DNA of 64,000 bases. Origin: SAR86 cluster bacterium AG-422-O05 (GTDB lineage Bacteria; Pseudomonadota; Gammaproteobacteria; Magnimaribacterales; D2472). Positions 54,330 to 62,605 of this stretch are shown in pieces; positions within the stretch are counted from its first letter, which is position 1; each line of letters opens with the position of its first letter. A program made the position numbers and the translations under genes. The stretch is taken from positions 1,125,817 to 1,189,816 of the forward strand of contig QCMW01000001.1 in NCBI GenBank assembly GCA_003213495.1. Direction: 5' to 3'. The notes beneath the pieces were generated by a model, which worked only from the letters and a program-made list of their open reading frames with translations, was not told where the DNA came from and did no database searches.

Positions 54330-56957
54330 TTAAAAACTAAACTTAAACCCTAATGATACAGAACTTCCAAGGTTGTACTGATCATATACAACAGTATCAG
54401 CCATTGCAGCATAATATTCTTCATCAAGAAGATTCCTTAATTCAAGGGATAGTTTAAGATTAGAGTCTCTATAATCTATATTTCTTGAATAAACAAAATC
54501 AACTAAAAGTGGCGGCTCTTCGTATATATCTGGCAAAACATCAATACCTCTTGCTCTTACTCTATCACTGACATAATTTACAATAAGGGTTCCCTGGGAA
54601 CCGTTTTGTAAATCATCCCAGCCAATTTGAAAATTAGCTATTTCTTCAGATTGACCTTGAAGTCTAGTATCTCTTCCATTAGCAAATAATGTTGTTGCAT
54701 CAACTATCGAACCGGATGAATTGATGTATGTGTCACCAGGATTAACAATAACCTCAGATTCCGTAGCTGTGAAATTCATTTTTAAAATAAATTCTTTAGT
54801 TTTGGCCCAGTCAATATTTGGCATCAATTCCTCAAAAACTCTTTCATACTCAATTTCAAAACCAGATACTTCTGCTTTTGGAACATTTTGATAAGAAGTA
54901 ATAATCAAATCGCCAGATTCATTTACAACTTCCTCAATTGGATTCATGATATCTTTAAAAAATATTCCAGCAGTCAAAAATTGATTAAATCCCCAATAGT
55001 ATTCAAGTCTAAGATCAATATTATCAATTTCGGAGTTTTCAAGAAATAAAGATCCTGCAATTACCCTATCCGTATCAACATCTATAAATAATGTAGGTGA
55101 AAGCTCTCTAAATGTAGGCCTTGCAATAGTTTGTGATATCCCAAGTCTGATTTGAAGATTTTCGTCAAAGTCAGGCAAATATGTCAAAGTAAATGATGGT
55201 AAATTGTAATCTTCATCAATAACTTTTTCGATGTTTGAATCTACTGGTTTAAATACATCATAGGTATTAACCATTTGCTCACCAGATTCATTTCTTATAC
55301 CAGCTGCTAGTCTGAAATTGTCATTAATGTATGCATCCATATTTACATATGCTGAGGTTATTTCAAGATCCCCTAAATAACCAGCTGGTGACGACGCAGC
55401 TGTATTTTCAATCACAATTAACCTTGAAGGGTCAAAATTTTTATCTTCGAAAATATAATCAATTCTATTATCAAGTCCATCTAAAGGAATAGGACCACCC
55501 TCTGCTAAAAACCTAAAGCTTCTAACCTCAGCTTCACGATAACTATTAGTTTGATCAAAACCAACTTTGAAAATAATCTCTTGATCATTATTTAAAACTA
55601 CAGGGAAAGTTAATTCGATACCAAAATTTTCATTCTCATCATCAACATAACTAAACTGCGTTTGGTTACGCCCAGTATTTACGTCATATTGCCAAAAGCC
55701 CCTATCGTCAGTATCTTCATAAAACACTGTTCTCTCGTATGGTGCCTCTCTGGAAGCTTCACCGCCAGCAAGTCTTATATCCAAAGCAATATCATTTTGA
55801 AAAAGATATGAATAGTTTAATTGATGATTAATTAGTTCTCTTTCATAGAATTCAGTAAAATCTTCTCGAACATTGCCTGAATCTGATGAATCATACCCTT
55901 CAAGAATTCTAGCTTCTTTAGTCCCTTTATGGATATACATACCCGTATATTTTAATTCAGCATAGTCCGTTTCAATCCCTAAAACTGCCATTGCGTAGGC
56001 TGTCACATCGTTTGATGTAGATTTAAAAGTTTTATCATTTGATTTGATTACAATTGATGTACCATCGCCTTGAGATTGAATATCACCGGTCTGTCTGACA
56101 CCTTCTTTAGTTTCCCAAGAGCTTCTTAATCCAGCAGTCATTAGAACACCAATTGATGCAGAATCATCTCCAAGTATTTCATCAATTCCAATATCAAGTT
56201 CATCTCCATATGTAAAATTAAAGGAATTATCCATAGGAACATCGCCCTCTTGAATAATCCATAATTTTGAATTTTCAAATTCTCTACCAGCATTTGCTAA
56301 TTCATATGTTTGAAAATTTGATCTATCAAGTTTTTTATTTATATTGATAGCATTTTGCACAAAATTAGGAAAATCACGGGTGCCATCATCGTAACCAAAG
56401 TCATCATCATCTCCTCCATCATAAAGAAGGCCGTTTGATAAAGAAGTTTCCGTGTTATATCCGGATGAAAAAGATAAATCCAGAATTCTTTCTGTTGGAA
56501 TTGCCTTAGTATTTATTTCTATAATTCCACCTCCAAATTCACCTGGCATATCCGCTGAATAAGTTTTTTGTATCGTTGATGATTCAATTAATTGAGTAGG
56601 AAACAAATCTAGTGGAACAACTCTTTTTAAAGGTTCAGGGCTAGGTAGGCCTGATCCGTTCAAAGTTGCTGCTGAATATCTTTCACCTAGTCCTCTAACA
56701 TAAACATATTTTCCTCTTACTAAACTTAAACCTGTTAATCTTGTGAGGGCAACGGCTATGTTATCATCTCCAGTTCTTTCAATTTCTGATGAATCAAGAA
56801 TTGCAGATATCTCAGAAGTATCTCTTTTTTCATCCGGAATAAAAGAACCGCTGACAACTACTTCTTCAATTTCTTGTGCAAAAATTAATGAAGTTGTGAG
56901 AATGAACATAACCAATAAGTTGTAATTTAAAAACTTTGATATTTTTTCTGATTTCAT
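54330..56957 (-). CDS. TonB-dependent receptor of the Pho/T2SS locus
   Basis: Outer-membrane receptor, 875 residues. Order: signal peptide (LLVMFILTTSLIFAQ), TonB box (IEEVVVSGSFIPDEKRDTS), plug with SLVRGKYVYVRGLGERYSAATLNGSGLPSPEPLKRVVPLDL and MPGEFGGGIIEINTK, then a barrel ending YNLGSSVSLGFKFSF. The plug text places it near receptors found beside secreted lipoproteins in alpha- and gammaproteobacteria. It lies 37 bp after the repeat lipoprotein with a GGAGAAATAA ribosome site, so both should come from the Pho-box promoter. A phosphorus-containing substrate is inferred. Confidence 0.94.
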   Translation of the reverse strand: MKSEKISKFLNYNLLVMFILTTSLIFAQEIEEVVVSGSFIPDEKRDTSEISAILDSSEIERTGDDNIAVALTRLTGLSLVRGKYVYVRGLGERYSAATLNGSGLPSPEPLKRVVPLDLFPTQLIESSTIQKTYSADMPGEFGGGIIEINTKAIPTERILDLSFSSGYNTETSLSNGLLYDGGDDDDFGYDDGTRDFPNFVQNAININKKLDRSNFQTYELANAGREFENSKLWIIQEGDVPMDNSFNFTYGDELDIGIDEILGDDSASIGVLMTAGLRSSWETKEGVRQTGDIQSQGDGTSIVIKSNDKTFKSTSNDVTAYAMAVLGIETDYAELKYTGMYIHKGTKEARILEGYDSSDSGNVREDFTEFYERELINHQLNYSYLFQNDIALDIRLAGGEASREAPYERTVFYEDTDDRGFWQYDVNTGRNQTQFSYVDDENENFGIELTFPVVLNNDQEIIFKVGFDQTNSYREAEVRSFRFLAEGGPIPLDGLDNRIDYIFEDKNFDPSRLIVIENTAASSPAGYLGDLEITSAYVNMDAYINDNFRLAAGIRNESGEQMVNTYDVFKPVDSNIEKVIDEDYNLPSFTLTYLPDFDENLQIRLGISQTIARPTFRELSPTLFIDVDTDRVIAGSLFLENSEIDNIDLRLEYYWGFNQFLTAGIFFKDIMNPIEEVVNESGDLIITSYQNVPKAEVSGFEIEYERVFEELMPNIDWAKTKEFILKMNFTATESEVIVNPGDTYINSSGSIVDATTLFANGRDTRLQGQSEEIANFQIGWDDLQNGSQGTLIVNYVSDRVRARGIDVLPDIYEEPPLLVDFVYSRNIDYRDSNLKLSLELRNLLDEEYYAAMADTVVYDQYNLGSSVSLGFKFSF

Positions 56958-56994
56958 TTATTTCTCCAATGAATATATGTTTAAAATTACAACC

Positions 56995-59958
56995 TTATTG
57001 AACTTCTATGGTTCCTGATAAAGTCCAATTCTTATACCAGGTGTCAGTAGCACTACTTACAGCACCAATGTATGTTGGTGTTGTAAACCATCCATCAGTG
57101 TTATATGCATTAGGTATTGCTGTTACAGTCATCGCTGTCTCAGCTGATCCATTAACAACACCACTGAGAGTATTAGCATAGGTGCCTCCACCAGAGTTAG
57201 CTCCATATAAATTATTTGAGCCTGCTTTTACAATAGCATCAACCTGAGCAACCGTTGCTCCACCTGATGATGAGTCAGTTTTTATGTAACCAGGGCAATC
57301 CATTGCAACTGAATTCATTGAGAATGTGGGTGTTACAGCGCCTGCTTGAACAGTTTCCAAGTAAGTTGTTTCAATACAATTTGTATCTAAACCAGTTACA
57401 TTGTTTTTTACAACAGCTACACCATTTAAGTATTGACCTGAAACTCCCTCTTTTAACTTAAATACATCATCAAAACCTTTTGATATAAATGTGAAATTAG
57501 AGACCACTGCATTTGATCTAGGTTCTGTTAAGTAACCAACAGCTTTATCAGCATTTGTATTGTCTGATTCAACAATGTGATCGCCTTTATCATTAGATTG
57601 TTGAACAATTACATATTGCAATCTACCTTGATAACCCCAATCTATATCTAAGTTATCATCGTCAGCACCAGTACATACCAAATACTTAACATCAACAGTT
57701 CCTCCGAAGAACTCAACACAATCATCTGCATTGTTATGAACTTGGATATATTCAACTGTAGTCCCGCTTCCAACACCACCAAATGTTATCCCATTAAGCT
57801 CATTACCAGGAAAGACTTCGTATCCAGCGTATTGAACTCTTAAATATTTAAGGATTCCGCTGCTATCGGTTGGGGTTTCTCCTCCCATAGTATCTCCAAC
57901 AGATCCCTCAACATCTTTTTCACACGGATCAACTCTTACCCCTGCAGTTGTCGCAGTTCCAGGAGTTGAATATGAACATTTATTAATTGGAGCTTGTCCT
58001 AATAAAACCAAGCCTCCCCATAATCCACGTGTTGCAACAATATCAGCTTCTCCAAGAATATCCTGTCTTCCAGTCATAATGATTGGAGCTGATGATGTTC
58101 CAACAGCATTTAAAGTTGATCCTCTTGTTACTACTAAGTAATCATTACCAGACTCACCAAAAACTGTAACACCTGGTTCAATAGTTAATGTAGCACTTTT
58201 ACCACCGGTTTTAGTACCATCAGAACCCATGTCAACTCCAACAGCTACTTTTCCGTCTAATTTGTAATAATTTCCTGCAACTAGGGTGAGATTCTCTGTT
58301 AAAACTCCAGCAATACTGCACACTTTTCTTCCTAAAAGGACTTCTGACTCTAGGGTACCAGCTGGACATTCAGGATCTGTGAATAAACCTAATGTCCAAC
58401 CAGCAGCCCAGTTGTTCTCTATATCAGAGCCAGGGGAAAAAGCACCAATATAGTTCGTTGCGGAAAACCATGTATCTACGATATATCTTTCTTCTTTTGA
58501 GCTATATGTAGGACATAAATCAGTAGTAGTACCAGCAGCATGGGGCCCAACTGCACACATTGCTTGCACTCTTGAAACATCAAATGCAGATGTAACGGCC
58601 TGTTCGGCATCTCCTAGGAACATCCCTGAGACTAAAGTATTTGTTCCAAATACTAAGTCTGTTGCTCTTTCTTTAATAGAAGCTTCCAATTGAGCAGCAG
58701 TTACAGTGCTAGAATCTGTATCAGCTTTAAATGGACTAGTATCTCCAGCAGAATCCATAAATACTGAGTGATGTTGTAATTTTGGTGTTAAAGCTCCATC
58801 TTGAATCGTTTCTAAATTTGTTGATTCAATCAAATTTTGAGAAACGTTATTTTTTACAATACCATTAATGTATATTCCTGAAACACCTTCCTTATATTTT
58901 AAAGGCTCATCAGCACCTTGAGCTAAAAATGTAAAGTTAGCTACAATTGGACGTGACCTAGGTTCTGTCAGATATCCAACAGAAGCATTCGCATTGGTAT
59001 TGTCAGATTCAACAACATGATCACTTGTGTCTGAATTTTGTTTAACAACAACAAATTGCATTTTACCTTGATAACCCCAGTCTATATCTAAGTTATCATC
59101 TCCAGCATTTGAACAAACTAAATGTTTAACGTTTACTGTGCCTCCAAAGAACTCTACACAGTCATCTTGATTGTTATGAACTTGAACAAAATCAACTTCT
59201 GTTTCATCTCCAACGCCGCCAAAAGTTATCCCATTTAGTTCATTTCCCGGAAAAATCTCATATCCAGCATACTCAACTCTTACAAAATTTAATTTACCTG
59301 AATTGTCATTTTTGTCGTCTCCGCCCATTAAAGCATTAGAGCCTTCGACAACTTTTTCACATGCTGCAGTTCCTCTTACATCATTTGAGCATTTATTTAT
59401 TGGGGCTTGTCCAAGAATAACCAAACCACCCCAAAGCCCTCTTTCTAATTCTCCAACCGTTCCTTCAATTGCAGTATTATGAGTAAACCTAATTGGCTCT
59501 GACTGTGTTCCATTTGCGATAATTTTTGAACCTCTATTTACAACTAAATAATCCTGAGAGACTTTTCCTAATATTACTGCATTTGCAGGAATAGTTAATG
59601 TTGCAGATATGCCACCAGATTTACTTCCATCGCCACCCATATCAACACCTACATCTACCTTTCCAAGCATTCTGTACATTACATCAGCAGTTAATGTTAA
59701 ATCAGATGTAATTGGTCCAGTAATTGCGCATACAGTATTACCAGCAACAGGTGAACCATTAGAGATAAAGTCAGAATCTGGACACGTTCCATTTCTCACA
59801 TTACTACCGACACCACCAGTACCGCCGCCGCCTGTAGGATCAGACAAGGATCCTAATTCACCAGGTGAAGCAATGCTTGTATCGCCCCCACCTCCGCAGG
59901 CAACAATCAAGAAAGTAGATAAAATTAAAAAAGATTTTTTTGTATATTGAAAAAACAT
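56995..59958 (-). CDS. Large outer-membrane lipoprotein with two tandem repeats, ElpS-like context
   Basis: A 987-residue lipoprotein. The signal peptide ends in the lipobox IVAC (Cys21); the +2 residue is Gly, so it should go to the outer membrane. A Gly-rich linker (to ~55) precedes two homologous halves (~58-525 and ~526-985). Each half has GVDMG-x-DG, RGLWGGL-V/I-LGQAPINKC, EYAGYE or QYAGYE plus FPGNELNGITFGGVG, HNN-x-DDCVEFFGGT and DDNLDIDWGYQG. The acidic blocks could bind calcium, and the repeats suggest a beta-rich or beta-helical fold. No catalytic family is recognised. It sits behind a Pho box, between PhoBR and a TonB receptor with T2SS genes, as elpS of Caulobacter sits beside a T2SS cluster. 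A surface phosphate-scavenging role is inference. Confidence 0.85.
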   Translation of the reverse strand: MFFQYTKKSFLILSTFLIVACGGGGDTSIASPGELGSLSDPTGGGGTGGVGSNVRNGTCPDSDFISNGSPVAGNTVCAITGPITSDLTLTADVMYRMLGKVDVGVDMGGDGSKSGGISATLTIPANAVILGKVSQDYLVVNRGSKIIANGTQSEPIRFTHNTAIEGTVGELERGLWGGLVILGQAPINKCSNDVRGTAACEKVVEGSNALMGGDDKNDNSGKLNFVRVEYAGYEIFPGNELNGITFGGVGDETEVDFVQVHNNQDDCVEFFGGTVNVKHLVCSNAGDDNLDIDWGYQGKMQFVVVKQNSDTSDHVVESDNTNANASVGYLTEPRSRPIVANFTFLAQGADEPLKYKEGVSGIYINGIVKNNVSQNLIESTNLETIQDGALTPKLQHHSVFMDSAGDTSPFKADTDSSTVTAAQLEASIKERATDLVFGTNTLVSGMFLGDAEQAVTSAFDVSRVQAMCAVGPHAAGTTTDLCPTYSSKEERYIVDTWFSATNYIGAFSPGSDIENNWAAGWTLGLFTDPECPAGTLESEVLLGRKVCSIAGVLTENLTLVAGNYYKLDGKVAVGVDMGSDGTKTGGKSATLTIEPGVTVFGESGNDYLVVTRGSTLNAVGTSSAPIIMTGRQDILGEADIVATRGLWGGLVLLGQAPINKCSYSTPGTATTAGVRVDPCEKDVEGSVGDTMGGETPTDSSGILKYLRVQYAGYEVFPGNELNGITFGGVGSGTTVEYIQVHNNADDCVEFFGGTVDVKYLVCTGADDDNLDIDWGYQGRLQYVIVQQSNDKGDHIVESDNTNADKAVGYLTEPRSNAVVSNFTFISKGFDDVFKLKEGVSGQYLNGVAVVKNNVTGLDTNCIETTYLETVQAGAVTPTFSMNSVAMDCPGYIKTDSSSGGATVAQVDAIVKAGSNNLYGANSGGGTYANTLSGVVNGSAETAMTVTAIPNAYNTDGWFTTPTYIGAVSSATDTWYKNWTLSGTIEVQ
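57004..59787 (-). repeat. Tandem protein-level duplication inside the lipoprotein gene
   Basis: Two diverged copies of about 1.4 kb: the first ~59787-58384, the second ~58383-57004. They share long protein blocks (RGLWGGLVILGQAPINKC versus RGLWGGLVLLGQAPINKC, and WGYQGKMQFVVV versus WGYQGRLQYVIV). The copies are no longer near-identical in DNA, so the duplication is old. The boundary is placed by eye. Confidence 0.85.
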
Positions 59959-60035
59959 GTCTGTCCCTCCGAGAACTAATTACAATAATTAGACACGATC
60001 AAAGAAACTTTTTAAGGGATGTTATGTAAACAAAT

Positions 60036-60053
60036 CTTACAGTTTTGTGACAA
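60036..60053 (-). promoter_or_regulatory. Pho box upstream of the lipoprotein gene
   Basis: Minus-strand TTGTCACAAAACTGTAAG matches about 13 of 18 positions of the E. coli PhoB consensus CTGTCATAAATCTGTCAC. It has the two 7-nt units 11 bp apart and an AAAA spacer. A third, weaker unit (GTTTACA) follows in the same phase. It lies 78 bp upstream of the lipoprotein ATG, which has a GGAGGGA ribosome site, and within 1.8 kb of phoB itself. Confidence 0.8.
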
Positions 60054-60076
60054 ATTTTTAATATATTGTTTCAGAG

Positions 60077-61840
60077 CTATGAAGTTTTAAGTGGTAACGT
60101 GAACCAAAAAATTGAACCCTTATCTTTACCGTTTTTGACGCCAACCTCACCGTTAAGACTATGAACTAGATTCCTCACAATTGCCAAGCCAAGTCCACTA
60201 CCATTTTTTTCAGTAGCCCTTGCTTCTGCAGTTCTAAAGAATCTATCAAAAATGAATTCCTGTTCGTCATCAGGAACTCCTCTTCCTTCGTCAGTAATAC
60301 TTATTTCAAGAAAATCGTTTACTTTTTTCGTATATATATTTATTTCAGAATCATTTTCAGAATACTTAAAAGCATTATCAATAAGATTATTTAAAATTCT
60401 TTCTAAAGCGCCTTTGTCAGCCAACACTGTCTTTGCTTTTGAACATGAGCATTTAATAGAAATATTTTTTTTCTTTCCAAGATTTGCTAATGAATTAATT
60501 ACATTATTGATTTGAGTATTTACATCAAGCTCTTCAATATTTAACTTTAATTCACCATATTCAATTCTTGATAAATCTAATAATGCTGTGACCATGTCGC
60601 TGAGGCGTTCTGCATTATGTAAAATTGCTTTTGCAAAAACTTTAGCTTGTTTTTTGTCCTCTAATGCTCCGTCCACTAATGTTTCTGCATTTGCTCTCAT
60701 TACGCTTACTGGTGTTCTTAACTCATGAGAAACATTTGAAACAAAATCTCTTCTCATTTCACTAAATCGACGAAGTTGCGTTATGTCATGAACAACTAAA
60801 ATAAACTCTTGAGTAGTCTTAGATTGATTCATGGTGCCAAGTACCCATCTTGTAGTTTTGTCTTTAAGTTCAATCTCAAACTCAATATCAGCTCTTTTTT
60901 TCTTTTTAGCCCTTTTATATAAATACTCTAATGCTTTGATATCTAATTCTGAAAGGTTTTTTCCACTTACACTCTCTAAATTTAGAACCTGAGAAAATTG
61001 CTCATTTTCAAATGTAATATTTCCATTTTGGTCAGCAACAATAATTCCATCACCTAAGTCATCTAAAACAGAACCAAATTGATTTCTTTGTTTTGTAACT
61101 AAATTAATAGTTGACTTTAAGTCTTCTGAAATTTGAGAAATGCTTTTTGCAACAGATCCAAATTCATCAGTTCTAGATGTTGGAAGAGCTTTAATATAAC
61201 TTTTCTTTGCTTTACTGCTAACAATATTCGAAGTTGCATTAGCAAGATCCGCAATGCTTGTATAGGCATAGTTTGCTGCTACAGCGGAAGCTATTGTTGC
61301 AACTGCGAAAGAAACAATAGCTACTAGTAATATTGATAAATCTAAACTTGAGGTTACATCATCAACATATGTATAAGGTACAGCTATTCTTATTACATTA
61401 GGACTTTCCTCATTATTGTCAGTTATTGCGAAGTATAATTGTTGTTGGTTTAGAGTATCGCTATATCTTATAGACCAGCCAGTTCCAAATACTAATGCAT
61501 CATTAATTTCAGATCTATTTCTGTGATTATCAAGAAGATAAACGTCTGACTTATTAACATTTGAATCGCCAATAACAGTGCCATCATTTAGAATAAAGGT
61601 AATTCTTGAATTTGATGCATCCCCAAGTCTATCTGCCAGAGAATCTGCAACATTAATGTCTCCAATACTATCTACCTCATCAACAACTTCAACAAGAAGA
61701 GAAGCTTGCTTTTCAAGTTCTAATAAAATTTGTTCTTGAAAAGTATTTGATAGGTCTCTCTCTGCCACAATAGACGAAATCAAAATACCTATTCCTAATG
61801 AAATAAAAATGATTAGAAAAATTCGGGATCTAATTCCCAT
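60077..61840 (-). CDS. phoR: Phosphate-sensing histidine kinase PhoR
   Basis: Membrane histidine kinase, 587 residues. Two membrane helices (~8-26 and ~168-192) enclose a periplasmic domain of ~140 residues (FILNDGTVIGDSNVN ... LDNHRNRSEINDAL). HAMP, PAS (SVLDDLGDGIIVADQNGNITF), HisKA (FVSNVSHELRTPVSVMRAN, phosphorylated His near residue 372) and the ATPase domain (NLIDNAFKYS, DEGRGVP, GSGLGLAIVRNLV) follow. E. coli PhoR lacks the periplasmic domain; this layout resembles Bacillus-type PhoR. It starts 4 bp after phoB ends, which with context supports PhoR over other kinases. Confidence 0.92.
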   Translation of the reverse strand: MGIRSRIFLIIFISLGIGILISSIVAERDLSNTFQEQILLELEKQASLLVEVVDEVDSIGDINVADSLADRLGDASNSRITFILNDGTVIGDSNVNKSDVYLLDNHRNRSEINDALVFGTGWSIRYSDTLNQQQLYFAITDNNEESPNVIRIAVPYTYVDDVTSSLDLSILLVAIVSFAVATIASAVAANYAYTSIADLANATSNIVSSKAKKSYIKALPTSRTDEFGSVAKSISQISEDLKSTINLVTKQRNQFGSVLDDLGDGIIVADQNGNITFENEQFSQVLNLESVSGKNLSELDIKALEYLYKRAKKKKRADIEFEIELKDKTTRWVLGTMNQSKTTQEFILVVHDITQLRRFSEMRRDFVSNVSHELRTPVSVMRANAETLVDGALEDKKQAKVFAKAILHNAERLSDMVTALLDLSRIEYGELKLNIEELDVNTQINNVINSLANLGKKKNISIKCSCSKAKTVLADKGALERILNNLIDNAFKYSENDSEINIYTKKVNDFLEISITDEGRGVPDDEQEFIFDRFFRTAEARATEKNGSGLGLAIVRNLVHSLNGEVGVKNGKDKGSIFWFTLPLKTS

Positions 61841-61844
61841 TTAT

Positions 61845-62531
61845 CTACTCTGGGGCTCTAGAGAATTTATATCCAACACCACGAATGGTTTGAATATAAT
61901 CACCCATTGGACCAAGTTTCTCTCTTAAACGTTTTATATGAGTATCAACTGTTCTAGTAGTTATTTCTGAGCTATAACCCCATACGTCAGATAATAATTG
62001 GTCACGAGATTGAACCCTTCCTCTTCGGTCAAGCAGTTGACGCAGCAACCTAAATTCGAGTGCAGTCAAATTAACTTGTTTTGAATCGACATATACCTCA
62101 TGTGATTCTATATCAATTTTTAAATCGCCAAATTGACGCTCAACCTGAACGATTTCCTTATTCTTATTTCCTCTTTTAAGAACAGCTTTCACTCGAAGCA
62201 TAAGCTCTCTTACGCTAAAGGGCTTTGTTACATAATCATCTGCACCCAATTCAAATCCAACAACTCTATCTACCTCATCATCCTTTGCCGTTAAAATTAT
62301 TATTGGGGTATGTTCTGTTTCAGAATTTGACTTAATTTTTTTACACAAATCTAGGCCTGACCCATCAGGAAGCATAAGATCTAAAAGAACAAGGGAAAAG
62401 AGATTTGATTCAATCAAGCTCATAGATTCTGAAATCGAGCCAGATGATGAAACTGTATAACCCTCTTTTTCAAGATTGTATTCTAAGTTTTTTCGAATAT
62501 CTGGTTCGTCTTCAATTAGCAATACATTCAT
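61845..62531 (-). CDS. phoB: Phosphate regulon response regulator PhoB
   Basis: OmpR/PhoB-class response regulator, 228 residues. The receiver domain has the acidic pocket IEDEPDI, phospho-acceptor Asp51 (LVLLDLMLPDGSG), Thr in ILTAKDD and Lys in DDYVTKPFS. The winged helix contains NLTALEFRLLRQLL and RTVDTHIKRLREKLG, then TIRGVGYKF. When phosphorylated by PhoR it should bind Pho boxes such as the one at 60036-60053. No Pho box is evident in front of phoB itself. pst and phoU are not in the window. Confidence 0.94.
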   Translation of the reverse strand: MNVLLIEDEPDIRKNLEYNLEKEGYTVSSSGSISESMSLIESNLFSLVLLDLMLPDGSGLDLCKKIKSNSETEHTPIIILTAKDDEVDRVVGFELGADDYVTKPFSVRELMLRVKAVLKRGNKNKEIVQVERQFGDLKIDIESHEVYVDSKQVNLTALEFRLLRQLLDRRGRVQSRDQLLSDVWGYSSEITTRTVDTHIKRLREKLGPMGDYIQTIRGVGYKFSRAPE

Positions 62532-62605
62532 TATTTAATATAAATGATCATTTAGATGATATTTTTACTTTTTTTTATATATTTTGAAAGCAAAAAAACA
62601 AAAAA

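Noticed and set aside
38539..56957. Second receptor as part of a siderophore system
   Set aside because: No siderophore synthesis, ABC importer or Fur-like site is near either receptor; the neighbours are phytase, lipoprotein, PhoBR and T2SS.
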